Counted from the stretch's first letter, positions 36,696-46,566 are shown. The stretch is 64,000 nucleotides of DNA from Mariniphaga anaerophila (GCF_900129025.1 NZ_FQUM01000002.1:662007-726006); one strand, 5' to 3'. Notes: generated from the sequence alone by a model not told the origin. Program-made: numbers and translations.

Positions 36696-38021
36696 ATGCA
36701 AACCCGGTTTATCGATTATGTTAACAAAAAACAACTGTTTGAACCGCACCAGAAAGTGTTGCTGGCTGTGAGTGGCGGCATCGACAGCATGGTGCTTTTA
36801 CATCTGTTCGAAAAATCGGGATTTCAGTATGGCGTGGTTCATTGCAATTTTCAACTTAGGGGAGAAGACTCCGACAAGGATGAGGATTTTGTTAAACAGC
36901 ATGTGTGCAGCCACGGGGTGCCTTTCTTTAATACACGTTTCGAAACAGAAGAATATGCCGGCTTAAACGGGATTTCCATTGAAATGGCGGCGCGCGAGTT
37001 GCGTTACAACTATTTCGAGCAGATTCGCGCAAATAACAATTACGATTTTATTGCAACCGCCCACCATCAGGACGATTTGCTGGAAACGTTTTTTCTGAAT
37101 CTGTCGCGAAAGACCGGCATCCGCGGGTTAACCGGAATCAAAGAGAAATCGGGTTGTCTGATTCGCCCGTTGCTGTTTGCCAACAGAAAGGAAATTGACG
37201 ATTTTGCCCGCACCAGTTTCATCGAGTATCGAGAGGATCGTACCAACAGCGAAGTGGTTTACCAGCGTAATTTTATCAGGCATCGGATTCTTCCCCTTTT
37301 TCAGTCGTTAAACCCTGCGTTTAGCAACAACCTTTCCGAAACCATCAGCAACCTTCGGGAAACAGAAGAGGTTTATACTTTTTTTATTGAGGAGGAAAAG
37401 AAAAAAGCAGTATCGGTTAAAGGCACAGAAACCTCTGTTAAGATCGAACGTTTGCTGAGTTCGCCGTTTCCGCGCGTTCTGCTATTTGAAATTTTGACAG
37501 GCTACGGTTTTAATCCGAAGGTGATTTCGCAGGTTTTTCAAAGCCTGAATAATTTTTCGGGAAAACAGTTTCTTTCCAAAACCCACCGACTGGTAAAAGA
37601 CCGGGAGCAGCTTTTTATTACACAACTCCCCGAAAATGGGAAACAGGTTTTTTATGTTGAAGAAGATGAAACCCGGTTGTTTGAGCCGCTTAATCTGGTT
37701 GTGGAAAAAATGCCGGCAGAAAATTTTCAACTGGAAAAGTCCCCTGATGTTGCTTGTCTGGATTTGGATAAACTCGAGTTTCCGCTGCTTATTCGAAAAT
37801 GGCAGCATGGCGACTATTTCCAGCCCCTGGGAATGACCGGTTTTAAAAAGCTGAGTGATTTTTTTATCGACGAAAAAATTCCTGTTCACGAAAAAGAAAA
37901 TACATGGTTGCTTTGCAGTGGGCAAAAAATTGTGTGGGTGGTGGGACACCGCATCGACAACCGGTTTAAAGTTACTTCAGCTACCCGGCAAATGGCGAAA
38001 ATCAGGCTAAATAAAAGTTGA
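36696..38021 (+). CDS. tilS: tRNA(Ile)-lysidine synthase
   Basis: 441 residues. The N-terminal PP-loop LLAVSGGIDSMVLLHLF (SGGxDS), then HCNFQLRGEDSDKDEDFV and ATAHHQDDLLETFFLNLSRKTGIRGLTG, are the TilS catalytic core; the C-terminal domain has WQHGDYFQPLGMTGFKKLSDFFIDEKIP, matching TilS_C. It converts C34 of the AUA-reading tRNA-Ile to lysidine using ATP and lysine. Begins 3 bp after pepT. Confidence 0.96.
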   Translation: MQTRFIDYVNKKQLFEPHQKVLLAVSGGIDSMVLLHLFEKSGFQYGVVHCNFQLRGEDSDKDEDFVKQHVCSHGVPFFNTRFETEEYAGLNGISIEMAARELRYNYFEQIRANNNYDFIATAHHQDDLLETFFLNLSRKTGIRGLTGIKEKSGCLIRPLLFANRKEIDDFARTSFIEYREDRTNSEVVYQRNFIRHRILPLFQSLNPAFSNNLSETISNLRETEEVYTFFIEEEKKKAVSVKGTETSVKIERLLSSPFPRVLLFEILTGYGFNPKVISQVFQSLNNFSGKQFLSKTHRLVKDREQLFITQLPENGKQVFYVEEDETRLFEPLNLVVEKMPAENFQLEKSPDVACLDLDKLEFPLLIRKWQHGDYFQPLGMTGFKKLSDFFIDEKIPVHEKENTWLLCSGQKIVWVVGHRIDNRFKVTSATRQMAKIRLNKS

Positions 38022-38135
38022 TTCGCGACAGTTTTTTGTACCCCCTGTAATTTCAAGTGTATTTTTTCTCCTGTTCACTAAACTTTCATTCAACTTGATG
38101 GTTTGTTTAAGTGTAATTTTGGAGTATATATTTTT

Positions 38136-38969
38136 ATGAAATTATATCTGTTTGATAAATCATCAGGAATAGGCTTACTTTTGATTTTGTTGTTTCTGGG
38201 TTTTACTTCGAAAATGCAGGGGCAGGCAGTAATCAATCCGGCACAGGATCCCGATAATCTTGAAATTGGCATAGTTGAACATTTAGACGATTTTTTGCCC
38301 GACAGTATTTCATTAATAAATGAAGACGGGGAACAGGTTTGGCTTGCGGATGTGATTGATAAGCCAACGGTAATTAATTTTGTTTACTACCGGTGTCCCG
38401 GAATTTGCAGCCCGCTAATGGAAGCAGTTGCAGGCGTAATGGATAAATCTGAACTGGTGGTTGGCAAAGATTATCAGGTGCTGACAATAAGCTTCGACCC
38501 TTATGAAACAATCGATTTGGGCATTCGTAAGAAAAAGAGTTATTTGGGACTACTCTCAAAAGAAAAAGCAGAACAGGCAAAAAACGGCTGGCTCTTTTTT
38601 GTTAGCGACAGCGCCAGTATTGTAAAAGCCACCAATGCAACAGGATTTAAATACAAAAGAACCGGAAACGACTATTTACATGCTGCATCGCTTACTGTTG
38701 TAAGTCCGGAGAGTAAAATTACACGTTATTTGAACGGGATGTTCTTTCTCCCTTTTGAGTGGAAAATGGCCATTGTAGAAGCATCGAAAGGGCAGTCGGG
38801 GCCAACCCTCAATAAAGTACTGCGGTTTTGTTATACCTACGATCCGGTGGGGCAGGCTTATGTTTTGAATATTACAAAACTGGGAGGAATAATGATTATG
38901 TTTTTTGCAACCATATTGCTGTTGTATTTAGTATTAAAACCGAAAAGGAGGGCAAAAACAATTAACTAA
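38136..38969 (+). CDS. SCO1/SenC family copper chaperone
   Basis: A 277-residue protein with an N-terminal membrane/signal segment and a C-terminal anchoring helix (about 250-270). The thioredoxin-fold core has the copper-binding CxxxC in VYYRCPGICSPLME and the distant His in DYLHAASLTVV. It delivers Cu to the CuA site of cytochrome oxidase subunit II. It sits immediately upstream of the oxidase operon, which fits this role. Confidence 0.92.
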   Translation: MKLYLFDKSSGIGLLLILLFLGFTSKMQGQAVINPAQDPDNLEIGIVEHLDDFLPDSISLINEDGEQVWLADVIDKPTVINFVYYRCPGICSPLMEAVAGVMDKSELVVGKDYQVLTISFDPYETIDLGIRKKKSYLGLLSKEKAEQAKNGWLFFVSDSASIVKATNATGFKYKRTGNDYLHAASLTVVSPESKITRYLNGMFFLPFEWKMAIVEASKGQSGPTLNKVLRFCYTYDPVGQAYVLNITKLGGIMIMFFATILLLYLVLKPKRRAKTIN

Positions 38970-39086
38970 ACAAAATAAAACGAATATGAACAAAACTATT
39001 CTAACCGGATTAGCTTTAACACATTCAGGTTCTTTGACTATTTGGAGAAGTAATTTATACCTTTTAAACTAACAATATTTAAGAAG

Positions 39087-40697
39087 ATGAATTCGACAAG
39101 CGTTGCAAACGAGGCAAACTACCTAAAGTACAGAGGAAAATACAAGGGTTTGCTGGGGTGGATTTTCTCAACTGATCATAAGCGGATTGGTTTATTGTAC
39201 CTTTATTCAATGGCTACCATGTTTTCTGTAGGCCTGTTGCTTGGGCTGGCTATGAAGCTGGAGTTGCTTGCCCCGGGCAAAACCATTATGGAGGCTCAAA
39301 CCTACAATGCAACTTTTACGGTGCACGGTGTGATTATGATTTTTATGGTTGTGGTGCCGGGGTTGCCAGCCGTTTTCGGAAACTTTTTATTGCCAATAAT
39401 GATTGGCGCCAAGGATGTTGCTTTTCCAAAATTGAATTTATTGTCGTGGTGGTTTTACGTTGCAGGTGTATTTTTAGTATTGTCAGCAATTTTGTTTGGC
39501 CCCGGAACACCGGACACCGGGTGGACGTTTTATGCACCGTACAGTTTTAAAACCGGAACCAATTTGCTTCCCGCTATTTTTGGCGCATTTATTTTGGGAT
39601 TCTCTTCTATTTTAACCGGGTTGAATTTTCTGGTAACCATTCACCGGTTGCGTTGCCCAGGACTGAAATGGACCAAATTGCCACTTTTTGTATGGACTCT
39701 TTATGGCACGGCCTGGATTCAGTTATTAGCAACTCCCGTAGTTGGTATTACTCTGGTTTTGGTGGCTTTAGAACGAATTTTCGGAGTCGGGGTATTTGAC
39801 CCGGCCCTGGGTGGTGACCCGATTTTGTACCAACACCTGTTCTGGATTTATTCGCATCCGGCAGTTTATATTATGATTTTGCCTGCCATGGGTGCCATTT
39901 CTGAAATCATTCCGACTTTTGCACAAAAACATATTTTTGGATACAAGGCAATAATTGCTTCAACAATGGCTATTGCATTTGTGGGGTACCTGGTTTGGGG
40001 CCACCACATGTTTACCGCCGGAATGAGTGGAACTGCTCAGTATTATTTTTCGCTGCTTACTTTTTTGGTTGCTATTCCCAGTGCTATAAAAGTATTTAAT
40101 TGGATTTCAACCATGTATAAAGGCTCTATAAATGTACAGACGCCATTTCTCTGGGCTGCTTCTTTTATATTTGTATTTATGATTGGCGGACTCAGTGGAC
40201 TGGTGCTTGGAGCGCTTGCTGCAAATATTTATGTTCACGATACTGCTTTTGTGGTAGCCCATTTTCATTACATTGTTTTTGGCGGAACAGGCTTTGCTTT
40301 TTTTGCTGCCATTCATTACTGGTTCCCGAAAATTTTCGGACGTATGTACGATAAAACCTGGGCTAACACAGGGTGGCTGCTTTTCTTTATCGGTTTTGTA
40401 ACGCTTTATTCGCCCATGTTTTATTTAGGCATGATGGGAATGCCGCGCCGCTACTACGATTATCTTCAGGAATTTCATGGCGGAAATATTTTGAGTACAA
40501 TCGGCTCGTGGGTGCTGGTAACCGGGTTTGTTATAGTAATTGTAAACCTGGTGCGTTCGGTAAGAAAAGGCCCCAAGGCGGAAATGAATCCCTGGCACGG
40601 TAAAACGCTGGAGTGGACAGTTCCTTCTCCGCCGCCACTCGAAAACTTCGATGAGATTCCCGTAATAGAAGAAAACGACGGACCATATAATTACTAA
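39087..40697 (+). CDS. ctaD: Cytochrome c oxidase subunit I
   Basis: 536 residues, about 12 helices. Heme/copper ligands are present: H80 (FTVHGVIM), H257 with the crosslinked Tyr Y261 (SHPAVYIMILP), H306-H307 (WGHHMFTAGMSG), H392 and H394 (VVAHFHYIVFGG). This is the catalytic heme-copper O2-reducing subunit in the inner membrane. It starts an operon of I-III-IV-II plus heme O synthase. Confidence 0.97.
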   Translation: MNSTSVANEANYLKYRGKYKGLLGWIFSTDHKRIGLLYLYSMATMFSVGLLLGLAMKLELLAPGKTIMEAQTYNATFTVHGVIMIFMVVVPGLPAVFGNFLLPIMIGAKDVAFPKLNLLSWWFYVAGVFLVLSAILFGPGTPDTGWTFYAPYSFKTGTNLLPAIFGAFILGFSSILTGLNFLVTIHRLRCPGLKWTKLPLFVWTLYGTAWIQLLATPVVGITLVLVALERIFGVGVFDPALGGDPILYQHLFWIYSHPAVYIMILPAMGAISEIIPTFAQKHIFGYKAIIASTMAIAFVGYLVWGHHMFTAGMSGTAQYYFSLLTFLVAIPSAIKVFNWISTMYKGSINVQTPFLWAASFIFVFMIGGLSGLVLGALAANIYVHDTAFVVAHFHYIVFGGTGFAFFAAIHYWFPKIFGRMYDKTWANTGWLLFFIGFVTLYSPMFYLGMMGMPRRYYDYLQEFHGGNILSTIGSWVLVTGFVIVIVNLVRSVRKGPKAEMNPWHGKTLEWTVPSPPPLENFDEIPVIEENDGPYNY

Positions 40698-40710
40698 AAC
40701 CATAAACCAA

Positions 40711-41331
40711 ATGGAACAGGCAAAACATGTAGCTCATGATCATTACGACGCCGAGGCTTCGAAAATCGGAATGTGGCTGTTCATTTTTACCGAACTGCTG
40801 CTGTTTGGCGTTCTTTTCGTTATTTATTCGGTTTACCGATACATAAACCACGATGCGTTTCTGCTGGCTGCCGGAGAGCTGGATACTACCGTTGGTGCTG
40901 TAAATACGGTAATTTTGCTGATAAGCAGTATGACTATTGCGATGTCGACTACCTCGCTCCAGAAAAGGAATAAACTGCTAACACTTCTGTTAACCGGGGT
41001 TACACTCGTTTTGGGAGTTGTATTCCTGGTTAATAAGTATTTTGAGTGGGGTTCTAAATTTGAACACGGAATTTGGCCGGGCTCAGAGTATTTAATTGAA
41101 AATCTGAGCCAGGGAGAAATTCTGTTTTTTGGATTGTATTTTATAATGACCGGCTTGCACGCACTACACATTATTATCGGATTAGTTCTTATTGTGGTAG
41201 TAATGTGGAAAGTTTATACCGGAAAAGTTTATGCAGAAAGAGCTGCGTTGCTCGACAACTCAGGGCTTTACTGGCACCTGGTAGATATTATCTGGATTTT
41301 TCTGTTCCCGTTATTTTACCTTATTCATTAA
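40711..41331 (+). CDS. ctaE: Cytochrome c oxidase subunit III
   Basis: 206 residues with five predicted helices. KIGMWLFIFTELLLFGVLFVIYSVYRY at the N-terminus and GLHALHIIIGLVLIVVVMWKVY with the terminal YWHLVDIIWIFLFPLFYLI are the COX3 signatures. It lies 13 bp downstream of subunit I. Confidence 0.95.
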   Translation: MEQAKHVAHDHYDAEASKIGMWLFIFTELLLFGVLFVIYSVYRYINHDAFLLAAGELDTTVGAVNTVILLISSMTIAMSTTSLQKRNKLLTLLLTGVTLVLGVVFLVNKYFEWGSKFEHGIWPGSEYLIENLSQGEILFFGLYFIMTGLHALHIIIGLVLIVVVMWKVYTGKVYAERAALLDNSGLYWHLVDIIWIFLFPLFYLIH

Positions 41332-41343
41332 ACCCAAATTACT

Positions 41344-41628
41344 ATGGAAAACGAAAAACATCATATTGTGCCGTACCGTCTGTATTTATTCGTGTTGGTT
41401 GCACTTTTGGCGCTTACATTTTTATCGATTGCAATAACCGAAATCGATTTGGGAAGTCTCACTGTTGCAGGTGCTTTGGTACTTGCATCAATAAAAGCAT
41501 ATTTGGTGCTAAAATATTTTATGCACCTAAAATACGACAAACCATACATCGTATCAATGGTAGTTTTTGTATTCGCCATATTTATAGTTACAGTAATAGT
41601 CACCTTTTTAGATTATTTATACCGATAG
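41344..41628 (+). CDS. Cytochrome c oxidase subunit IV family protein
   Basis: 94 residues with three helices: about 10-30, 38-57 and 68-90 (VVFVFAIFIVTVIVTFLDYLYR). The ALVLASIKAYLVLKYFMHLKYD segment is typical of bacterial subunit IV (COX4_pro-like). It stabilises the oxidase; positioned between subunits III and II. Confidence 0.85.
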   Translation: MENEKHHIVPYRLYLFVLVALLALTFLSIAITEIDLGSLTVAGALVLASIKAYLVLKYFMHLKYDKPYIVSMVVFVFAIFIVTVIVTFLDYLYR

Positions 41629-41634
41629 AAAGCT

Positions 41635-42579
41635 ATGTATAGTTCTGAAATAACACAGGCATCCAATTTTGTGAAAGGGGTAGATACCTCGTTTCTTATT
41701 ATTTTGGGAATATCCTTTTTTTTCCTGATTTTTTTGACGGTTCTGATGTTGGTATTTATATACAAATACAACCGGAAAAGAAATCCTAAAGCAACGCAAA
41801 TTGAAGGGTCAACCAAGCTTGAAGTTTTATGGACAGTAATTCCTTTTCTGCTTACAATGTTGATGTTCTATTTCGGGTGGGCCGGATACAAACCCATGCT
41901 CAAAGCTCCTGACGACGCCATGGAAGTTACTGTTTACGGTCGTATGTGGAATTTCATGTTTGAGTACGAAAACGGGAAAAGAACAGATACGCTTTTCCTT
42001 CCCAAAGATAAGCCGGTTAAACTGAATTTGGTGGCGATGGATGTATTGCACAGCCTTTATATTCCTGCATTCAGGGTAAAACAGGATATGGTTCCCGGAA
42101 AGGAAAATAATTTCATGTGGTTTGAACCGCAAAAGAAAGGGACTTATGAGCTTTTTTGTGCCGAATACTGCGGCCTTCAGCACTCTTACATGTATTCGTA
42201 TGTAAAGGTGATGGAAGATTCCTCGTTTCAATCGTGGATGGTAGATACAACCCAGGTAGTGGCAGAAAATATCGAATCTCCAACTGCCACCGGTCGGCGG
42301 ATTATGCAAAATATCGGATGTTTTGCATGTCATACCGTAGACGGAAGTAAGTTGGTTGGCCCATCGTTTAAAGGTATTTGGGGAGAAGAGGTGACCGTAA
42401 CTACCGGCGGAGAAAAAAGGCAGGTTCTTGTGGATGAAGAGTACATTCGTCGTTCAATTTTCGACCCGAACGCCGACATTGTTGATGGCTTTAACAAAGG
42501 GTTGATGTTGTCGTACGAGGGGCAGCTCAGCGAAGAGGATGTGGAGAACATCATTGAGTACCTGAAAACATTACATTAA
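41635..42579 (+). CDS. ctaC: Cytochrome c oxidase subunit II with fused cytochrome c domain
   Basis: 314 residues. Two N-terminal helices anchor the protein; the cupredoxin domain has the CuA ligands in DVLHSLYIPAF and CAEYCGLQHSYM. A C-terminal cytochrome c domain (about 215-314) carries CFACH (heme c) after RRIMQNIG. The fused heme domain receives electrons from an upstream donor, as in caa3-type oxidases. Gene order I-III-IV-II differs from the usual II-I-III order. Confidence 0.95.
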   Translation: MYSSEITQASNFVKGVDTSFLIILGISFFFLIFLTVLMLVFIYKYNRKRNPKATQIEGSTKLEVLWTVIPFLLTMLMFYFGWAGYKPMLKAPDDAMEVTVYGRMWNFMFEYENGKRTDTLFLPKDKPVKLNLVAMDVLHSLYIPAFRVKQDMVPGKENNFMWFEPQKKGTYELFCAEYCGLQHSYMYSYVKVMEDSSFQSWMVDTTQVVAENIESPTATGRRIMQNIGCFACHTVDGSKLVGPSFKGIWGEEVTVTTGGEKRQVLVDEEYIRRSIFDPNADIVDGFNKGLMLSYEGQLSEEDVENIIEYLKTLH

Positions 42580-42584
42580 AGGGT

Positions 42585-43442
42585 TTGAAGAATTTCCTGA
42601 AAATTATTTTTGAGCTGGGTAAAGTCCGAATCTCTTTGCCCGTTACTTTATCTGCACTGGCAGGTTATACCCTTTATTCCGGGCGGATTGACGAACAGGG
42701 GCTGCTGATGGCATTGGGTGTTTTTTTTATGTCGTGTGGCTCAGGGGCGCTCAATCATTGGCAGGAGCGACGTACCGATGCATTGATGCCCAGAACAAAA
42801 AAACGGCCTATCCCGTCAGGGAAGATTACCGCTATCCAGGGCTTTTTTGTGGTGCTCGGTTACACAACAATAGGCTCACTGATTCTTGTTTTTTCTAACC
42901 CGCTAATTGCCCTGTTTTTGAGTTGGGTAACTTTGGTTTCGTACAATTTAATTTATACTCCGCTAAAAAGGGTTACTGCTTTTGCGGTTATTCCCGGTTC
43001 ATTAGTAGGTTCGCTGCCTCCAATGATTGGCTGGACTGCCTCAGGGGGAGATGTTTTTGCAGAACCGATTCTGATTGTGGCAACCTTCTTTTTTATTGGG
43101 CAGATTCCGCATTTTTGGTTGTTGCTTCTTCTTTTTGGCGACCAGTACAAACTTGCCGGACTTCAGAGCTTAACTGATATTTTTTCGACTCTGCAGATAA
43201 AACGGATTACCTACACGTGGGTGCTTACAACCATTGCTTCTGCATTGCTTGTGCTCGTTTTTGTAATCGCCGGACGGGTTATTTCTGCGCTGCTTTTGTT
43301 GTATATTTTTTACCTGATGTATGCGCTTACCCGTGGTGTGTTTTCAAAACAGGAATTTAAGGTGCTGCCTGCTTTTTACAAGCTGAATTTCCTCTACTTA
43401 TTTATGATGTTATTTCTGATTGCAGACAGCCTGCTGCGCTGA
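42585..43442 (+). CDS. ctaB: Protoheme IX farnesyltransferase (heme O synthase)
   Basis: 285 residues beginning at a TTG (42585) 5 bp after subunit II. The UbiA-type active-site motif is GALNHWQERRTDALMPRTKKRP, and a second Asp region falls in LVSYNLIYTPLKRVT. It farnesylates heme B to heme O for the adjacent oxidase. Eight to nine helices; inner membrane. Confidence 0.93.
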   Translation: MKNFLKIIFELGKVRISLPVTLSALAGYTLYSGRIDEQGLLMALGVFFMSCGSGALNHWQERRTDALMPRTKKRPIPSGKITAIQGFFVVLGYTTIGSLILVFSNPLIALFLSWVTLVSYNLIYTPLKRVTAFAVIPGSLVGSLPPMIGWTASGGDVFAEPILIVATFFFIGQIPHFWLLLLLFGDQYKLAGLQSLTDIFSTLQIKRITYTWVLTTIASALLVLVFVIAGRVISALLLLYIFYLMYALTRGVFSKQEFKVLPAFYKLNFLYLFMMLFLIADSLLR

Positions 43443-43454
43443 TGTGAAAAAAAA

Positions 43455-43493
43455 CGGCGAAGCTATTTGCATTGTTTGCCAATAACTTCGCCG
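43455..43493. terminator. Bidirectional terminator between ctaB and the Gfo/Idh gene
   Basis: CGGCGAAG and CTTCGCCG form an 8-bp stem. On the minus strand it is followed by eight T, on the plus strand by CTGTTT. It serves the two convergent genes. Confidence 0.8.
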
Positions 43494-43512
43494 GCTGTTT
43501 AGTGTGAGGTTC

Positions 43513-45033
43513 TTACAATTTCAATTCCCAGCCTTCCCGTGGTTTTCTTTTAATGAGGCTTTTTGCATACTCATATGCATCAATTACTTCATATTCTGAT
43601 TTGTACCGGGGAGAGGGACGATCGGTGTCGAGTTTTACAGATTTGGGAACCTGTACCTGTTCTCCGGGTTCGATATTGGTGAACTGCATATTTTCGCCAT
43701 CCCATTTTAAAATTCGCTGCAATCCCGATAACCGGGCAGCAACTGTTCCCATTACAACAACTTCGTTAAAAGGCCCGGCAAATCCGAAATGCGATTTTGG
43801 TTTTACTCTTGTTGCCGGATCTTCCTTGCAGGCTCTTATCCAATCCTTTTCATGACCTGAAATACCACCTTCTACAAGCCGTTCGTTAATAGTAGGAGAG
43901 TAGTCTTTGAACTCTTTGGTCGGAAGCCGTTTTGCATTTTTTGCGTAGCAGCCACACACAATTTTTCCTTTGGTTCCCACAAACAAAACGCCGCCATCGC
44001 GGTCGCCCATAGTTTCGCCATCTTCCAGCTCGAACGGACGTTCGGGCATTAACCCGCCATCGTACCATGTAACTTTAACTTCGGGCATTTCCACGTTTCT
44101 GTATTTTTCCCGTTCAGGAAAATAGTATGTGATTTTTTCTGATTCAGGAGGTGATTCCAGCGTCCATTTTGACGAACTGGCCTGTATTCCGGTAGGGTAT
44201 TTTAAACGTAAGCTTCGCATTACCACGTCGAGAATATGGCACGCCATGTCGCCCAACGCACCGGTACCAAAGTCGAACCAGCCACGCCAGCTCCACGGGT
44301 GATACATCGGAGAATATGGTCTTACCGGGGCGGGTCCAATCCAAAGATCCCAGTCAAGTCCCTTTGGTTTCGCCGGCGTATCTTCGGGCCGGTTGAGGCA
44401 CTGCGGCCAAATTGGGCGGTTTGTCCAGGCGTGAACTTCCGTTATTTCACCGATATCGCCGTTCCAGATGCTTTCGCAAACCCACGAGGTATCATCGCCT
44501 GAAGCTCCCTGATTTCCCATTTGGGTTGCTACATTGTATTTTTCGGCTGCCTGTGTCAGTATGCGTGATTCATAAACCGAATGTGTTAAAGGTTTCTGGC
44601 AATAAACATGTTTCCCCAGTTTCATTGCATCCAGGGTAATGTTGGCATGGGTATGATCGGGCGTTGCAATAATAACTGCGTCGATTTGGTCGCCAATTTC
44701 TTCAAACATTTTTTTGTGATCCTGATACTGATATGGAACTGTTTTGTCGGGGTATTCCTCTTTAAATGAGTCAATTCTTATTTTTAGCCGATCTAAATCG
44801 ACATCACACAGCGCAACAATGTTTTCATCCATGCAATTTTTCATGTTGCTGTGTCCCATTCCGACTCCGATTACAGCAATATTCAGCTTTCCTTCGGGCC
44901 ACTGTTTTTTCTCCTGTTCCGCTACCGGAGCGGCACACGATTCTGCCAGTAATCCAGATACTGCCACTGTTGAAGCAACTACTGCTGTGGATTTAATAAA
45001 GTCTCTTCTGGGTATTTGTTTTTGTTCATCCAT
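43513..45033 (-). CDS. Gfo/Idh/MocA family oxidoreductase, Tat-exported
   Basis: 506 residues. The N-terminus has RRDFIKSTAVVASTVAVSGLLAESC, a twin-arginine signal followed by a hydrophobic stretch and Cys (possibly lipidated). The Rossmann part starts LNIAVIGVGMGHSNM and continues AVIIATPDHTHANITLDAMKLGKHVYCQKPLTHSVYE, the standard EKP-like loop (here QKPLTH). It is probably an NAD(P)-dependent sugar or sugar-acid oxidoreductase acting in the periplasm. A lone gene, with no sugar-degradation cluster visible. Confidence 0.9.
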   Translation of the reverse strand: MDEQKQIPRRDFIKSTAVVASTVAVSGLLAESCAAPVAEQEKKQWPEGKLNIAVIGVGMGHSNMKNCMDENIVALCDVDLDRLKIRIDSFKEEYPDKTVPYQYQDHKKMFEEIGDQIDAVIIATPDHTHANITLDAMKLGKHVYCQKPLTHSVYESRILTQAAEKYNVATQMGNQGASGDDTSWVCESIWNGDIGEITEVHAWTNRPIWPQCLNRPEDTPAKPKGLDWDLWIGPAPVRPYSPMYHPWSWRGWFDFGTGALGDMACHILDVVMRSLRLKYPTGIQASSSKWTLESPPESEKITYYFPEREKYRNVEMPEVKVTWYDGGLMPERPFELEDGETMGDRDGGVLFVGTKGKIVCGCYAKNAKRLPTKEFKDYSPTINERLVEGGISGHEKDWIRACKEDPATRVKPKSHFGFAGPFNEVVVMGTVAARLSGLQRILKWDGENMQFTNIEPGEQVQVPKSVKLDTDRPSPRYKSEYEVIDAYEYAKSLIKRKPREGWELKL

Positions 45034-45202
45034 TGTAAAAAAAGTTGGTTTAAAAAATAATCACCTAAATTAGGTATTTTATTGAAAATGATATTTGGTT
45101 TTGGTTTTGGTTTTTTCAATTTTGGTAGAATTGGCCTAAAAATGGCAGTTTTTAATGCATTTTGAGAGTACCTTCCTGACTTTTGTAAAGGTGCAGAAAG
45201 AA

Positions 45203-45235
45203 AAAATCCGGAATAATTAGATTATCCCGGATTTT
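45203..45235 (-). terminator. Terminator after the cytochrome bd operon
   Basis: AAAATCCGG (45203-45211) pairs with CCGGATTTT (45227-45235), with further pairing ATAAT/ATTAT inside. Read on the minus strand it is followed by TTTTTT. It follows the small ORF ending at 45255. The rest of 45034-45254 shows nothing recognisable. Confidence 0.8.
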
Positions 45236-45254
45236 GAGTATAGAGTTTTCTTTG

Positions 45255-45377
45255 CTATTCGTTTTCCTCTTCTTCCAATTTAGCCTCATATTTTTTTACA
45301 ACCCATTTTACGAGAAAATATGAGACAATAATCAGAAGTGGCCAGCTTAGCATCCATAATATTGGTGTGGTGTACAT
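45255..45377 (-). CDS. CydX-like small membrane protein downstream of cydB
   Basis: A 40-residue ORF: MYTTPILWMLSWPLLIIVSY, then FLVKWVVKKYEAKLEEEENE. It has one transmembrane helix (about 5-27), then a Lys cluster and a Glu-rich tail. CydX in E. coli is a 37-residue single-helix subunit encoded directly after cydB, stabilising the bd oxidase; this ORF matches that position, size and topology, but I see no conserved CydX motif. It lies 58 bp after the cydB stop. Confidence 0.65.
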   Translation of the reverse strand: MYTTPILWMLSWPLLIIVSYFLVKWVVKKYEAKLEEEENE

Positions 45378-45435
45378 AATTTTTTAATTTTAAATTTTAA
45401 CTCCTTCTTCTTCGATTTTCCGTTTGAAACTTCGT

Positions 45436-46566
45436 TTAATATACGTGCGATTCTTCTTCCATCTCTTCGCTCGTAATTTTCTTTTTGTTCATTGCTCTCC
45501 AGAAATAAACAATGTATGCAAAAACAAACGGAATTAAAAGCGAAACGTAACTCATTGCCGTAAGCGTAAATTTACTCGACGATGCGTTTTGTATAGTCAG
45601 CGACGACTGCAAATCGAAGTTTGACGGGTAAAACGATGTGTTGTTGAATCCGGCAATGAGGAACAAACTCAAAACAGTCAGTACTGTTCCGGTGCCGGCA
45701 AAAATAAATCCTTTGTTGCCGTGCATAAAAAGAGTAGAAATAATTCCCCAGAGTACACCTACCACGCCAACCAGCATAATTACCAGTACGAGCGGCATTG
45801 CCAGCAGGTTGTTCAGGTATTTGTATTTTTCCATGAATACTTCGCCTGATTCCGGATTTACAGCGAATCCTTCCTTAAACAGAAGCGCTACTAAAAAGTA
45901 CAGGAAAAACACGAGAAACAATACTGCTGTTACAAACAGGTGTTTACGCGAACGGGCAATAATTAAATCATTGTCGATGGTAAAAATAAAGTACAGCAAA
46001 CCAAGAACACGTGCCAGAAAGAATACGGCCAGGCCAAGGGCAACATTATGAAATGTTAAAACGGCTTCAAGCCCGCGCGCCGGGTTTTGCCAAAGAACCT
46101 GGTTCATATCGTTTAGAGCAAAATCGGCTCCGTTAAAAAAAGTGCCCACTGCGGTGCCAATTAAAATTGTGCCTAGCAAGCCGTTGATAAACAGAAATAT
46201 TTCGAATGTTCTTGCACCAAGCAGGTTGTCCGGTTTCATTCTGAACTCGTAGGAGACCGCCTGAATGACGAATGCAGCCAGAATTGCCAGCCACACCCAG
46301 TACGCACCACCGAAACTGGTGGAGTAAAACAGCGGGAAAGATGCAAAAAACGCTCCGCCAAAGGTTACCAGCGTAGTAAAAGTAAATTCCCATTTTCTGC
46401 CCAGTGTATTTAACAGCATGGTTTTTTCGCCTTCTGTTTTTCCAATAGAGAAAATGAGCGTTTGCCCTCCCTGCACAAAAGTGAGAAAAACAAACAGTGC
46501 GGCGAGAATCGAAATGATTACCCACCAGTATTGTTGCAATGCTAAAAATGATAAATTCTCAAACAT
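45436..46566 (-). CDS. cydB: Cytochrome bd ubiquinol oxidase subunit II
   Basis: 376 residues, eight to nine helices. FLQQ/LQQYWWVIISILAALFVFLTFVQGGQTLIFSIGKTEGEKTMLLNTLGRKWEFTFTTLVTFGGAFFASFPLFYST is the canonical CydB N-terminal region (WELTWV-like motif). Pairs with CydA, 18 bp upstream; high O2-affinity quinol oxidase in the inner membrane. Confidence 0.95.
   Translation of the reverse strand: MFENLSFLALQQYWWVIISILAALFVFLTFVQGGQTLIFSIGKTEGEKTMLLNTLGRKWEFTFTTLVTFGGAFFASFPLFYSTSFGGAYWVWLAILAAFVIQAVSYEFRMKPDNLLGARTFEIFLFINGLLGTILIGTAVGTFFNGADFALNDMNQVLWQNPARGLEAVLTFHNVALGLAVFFLARVLGLLYFIFTIDNDLIIARSRKHLFVTAVLFLVFFLYFLVALLFKEGFAVNPESGEVFMEKYKYLNNLLAMPLVLVIMLVGVVGVLWGIISTLFMHGNKGFIFAGTGTVLTVLSLFLIAGFNNTSFYPSNFDLQSSLTIQNASSSKFTLTAMSYVSLLIPFVFAYIVYFWRAMNKKKITSEEMEEESHVY

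Noticed and set aside
38986..39048. 20-codon ORF between the SCO gene and ctaD
   Set aside because: Too short, no recognisable features; more likely 5' untranslated sequence of the oxidase operon.
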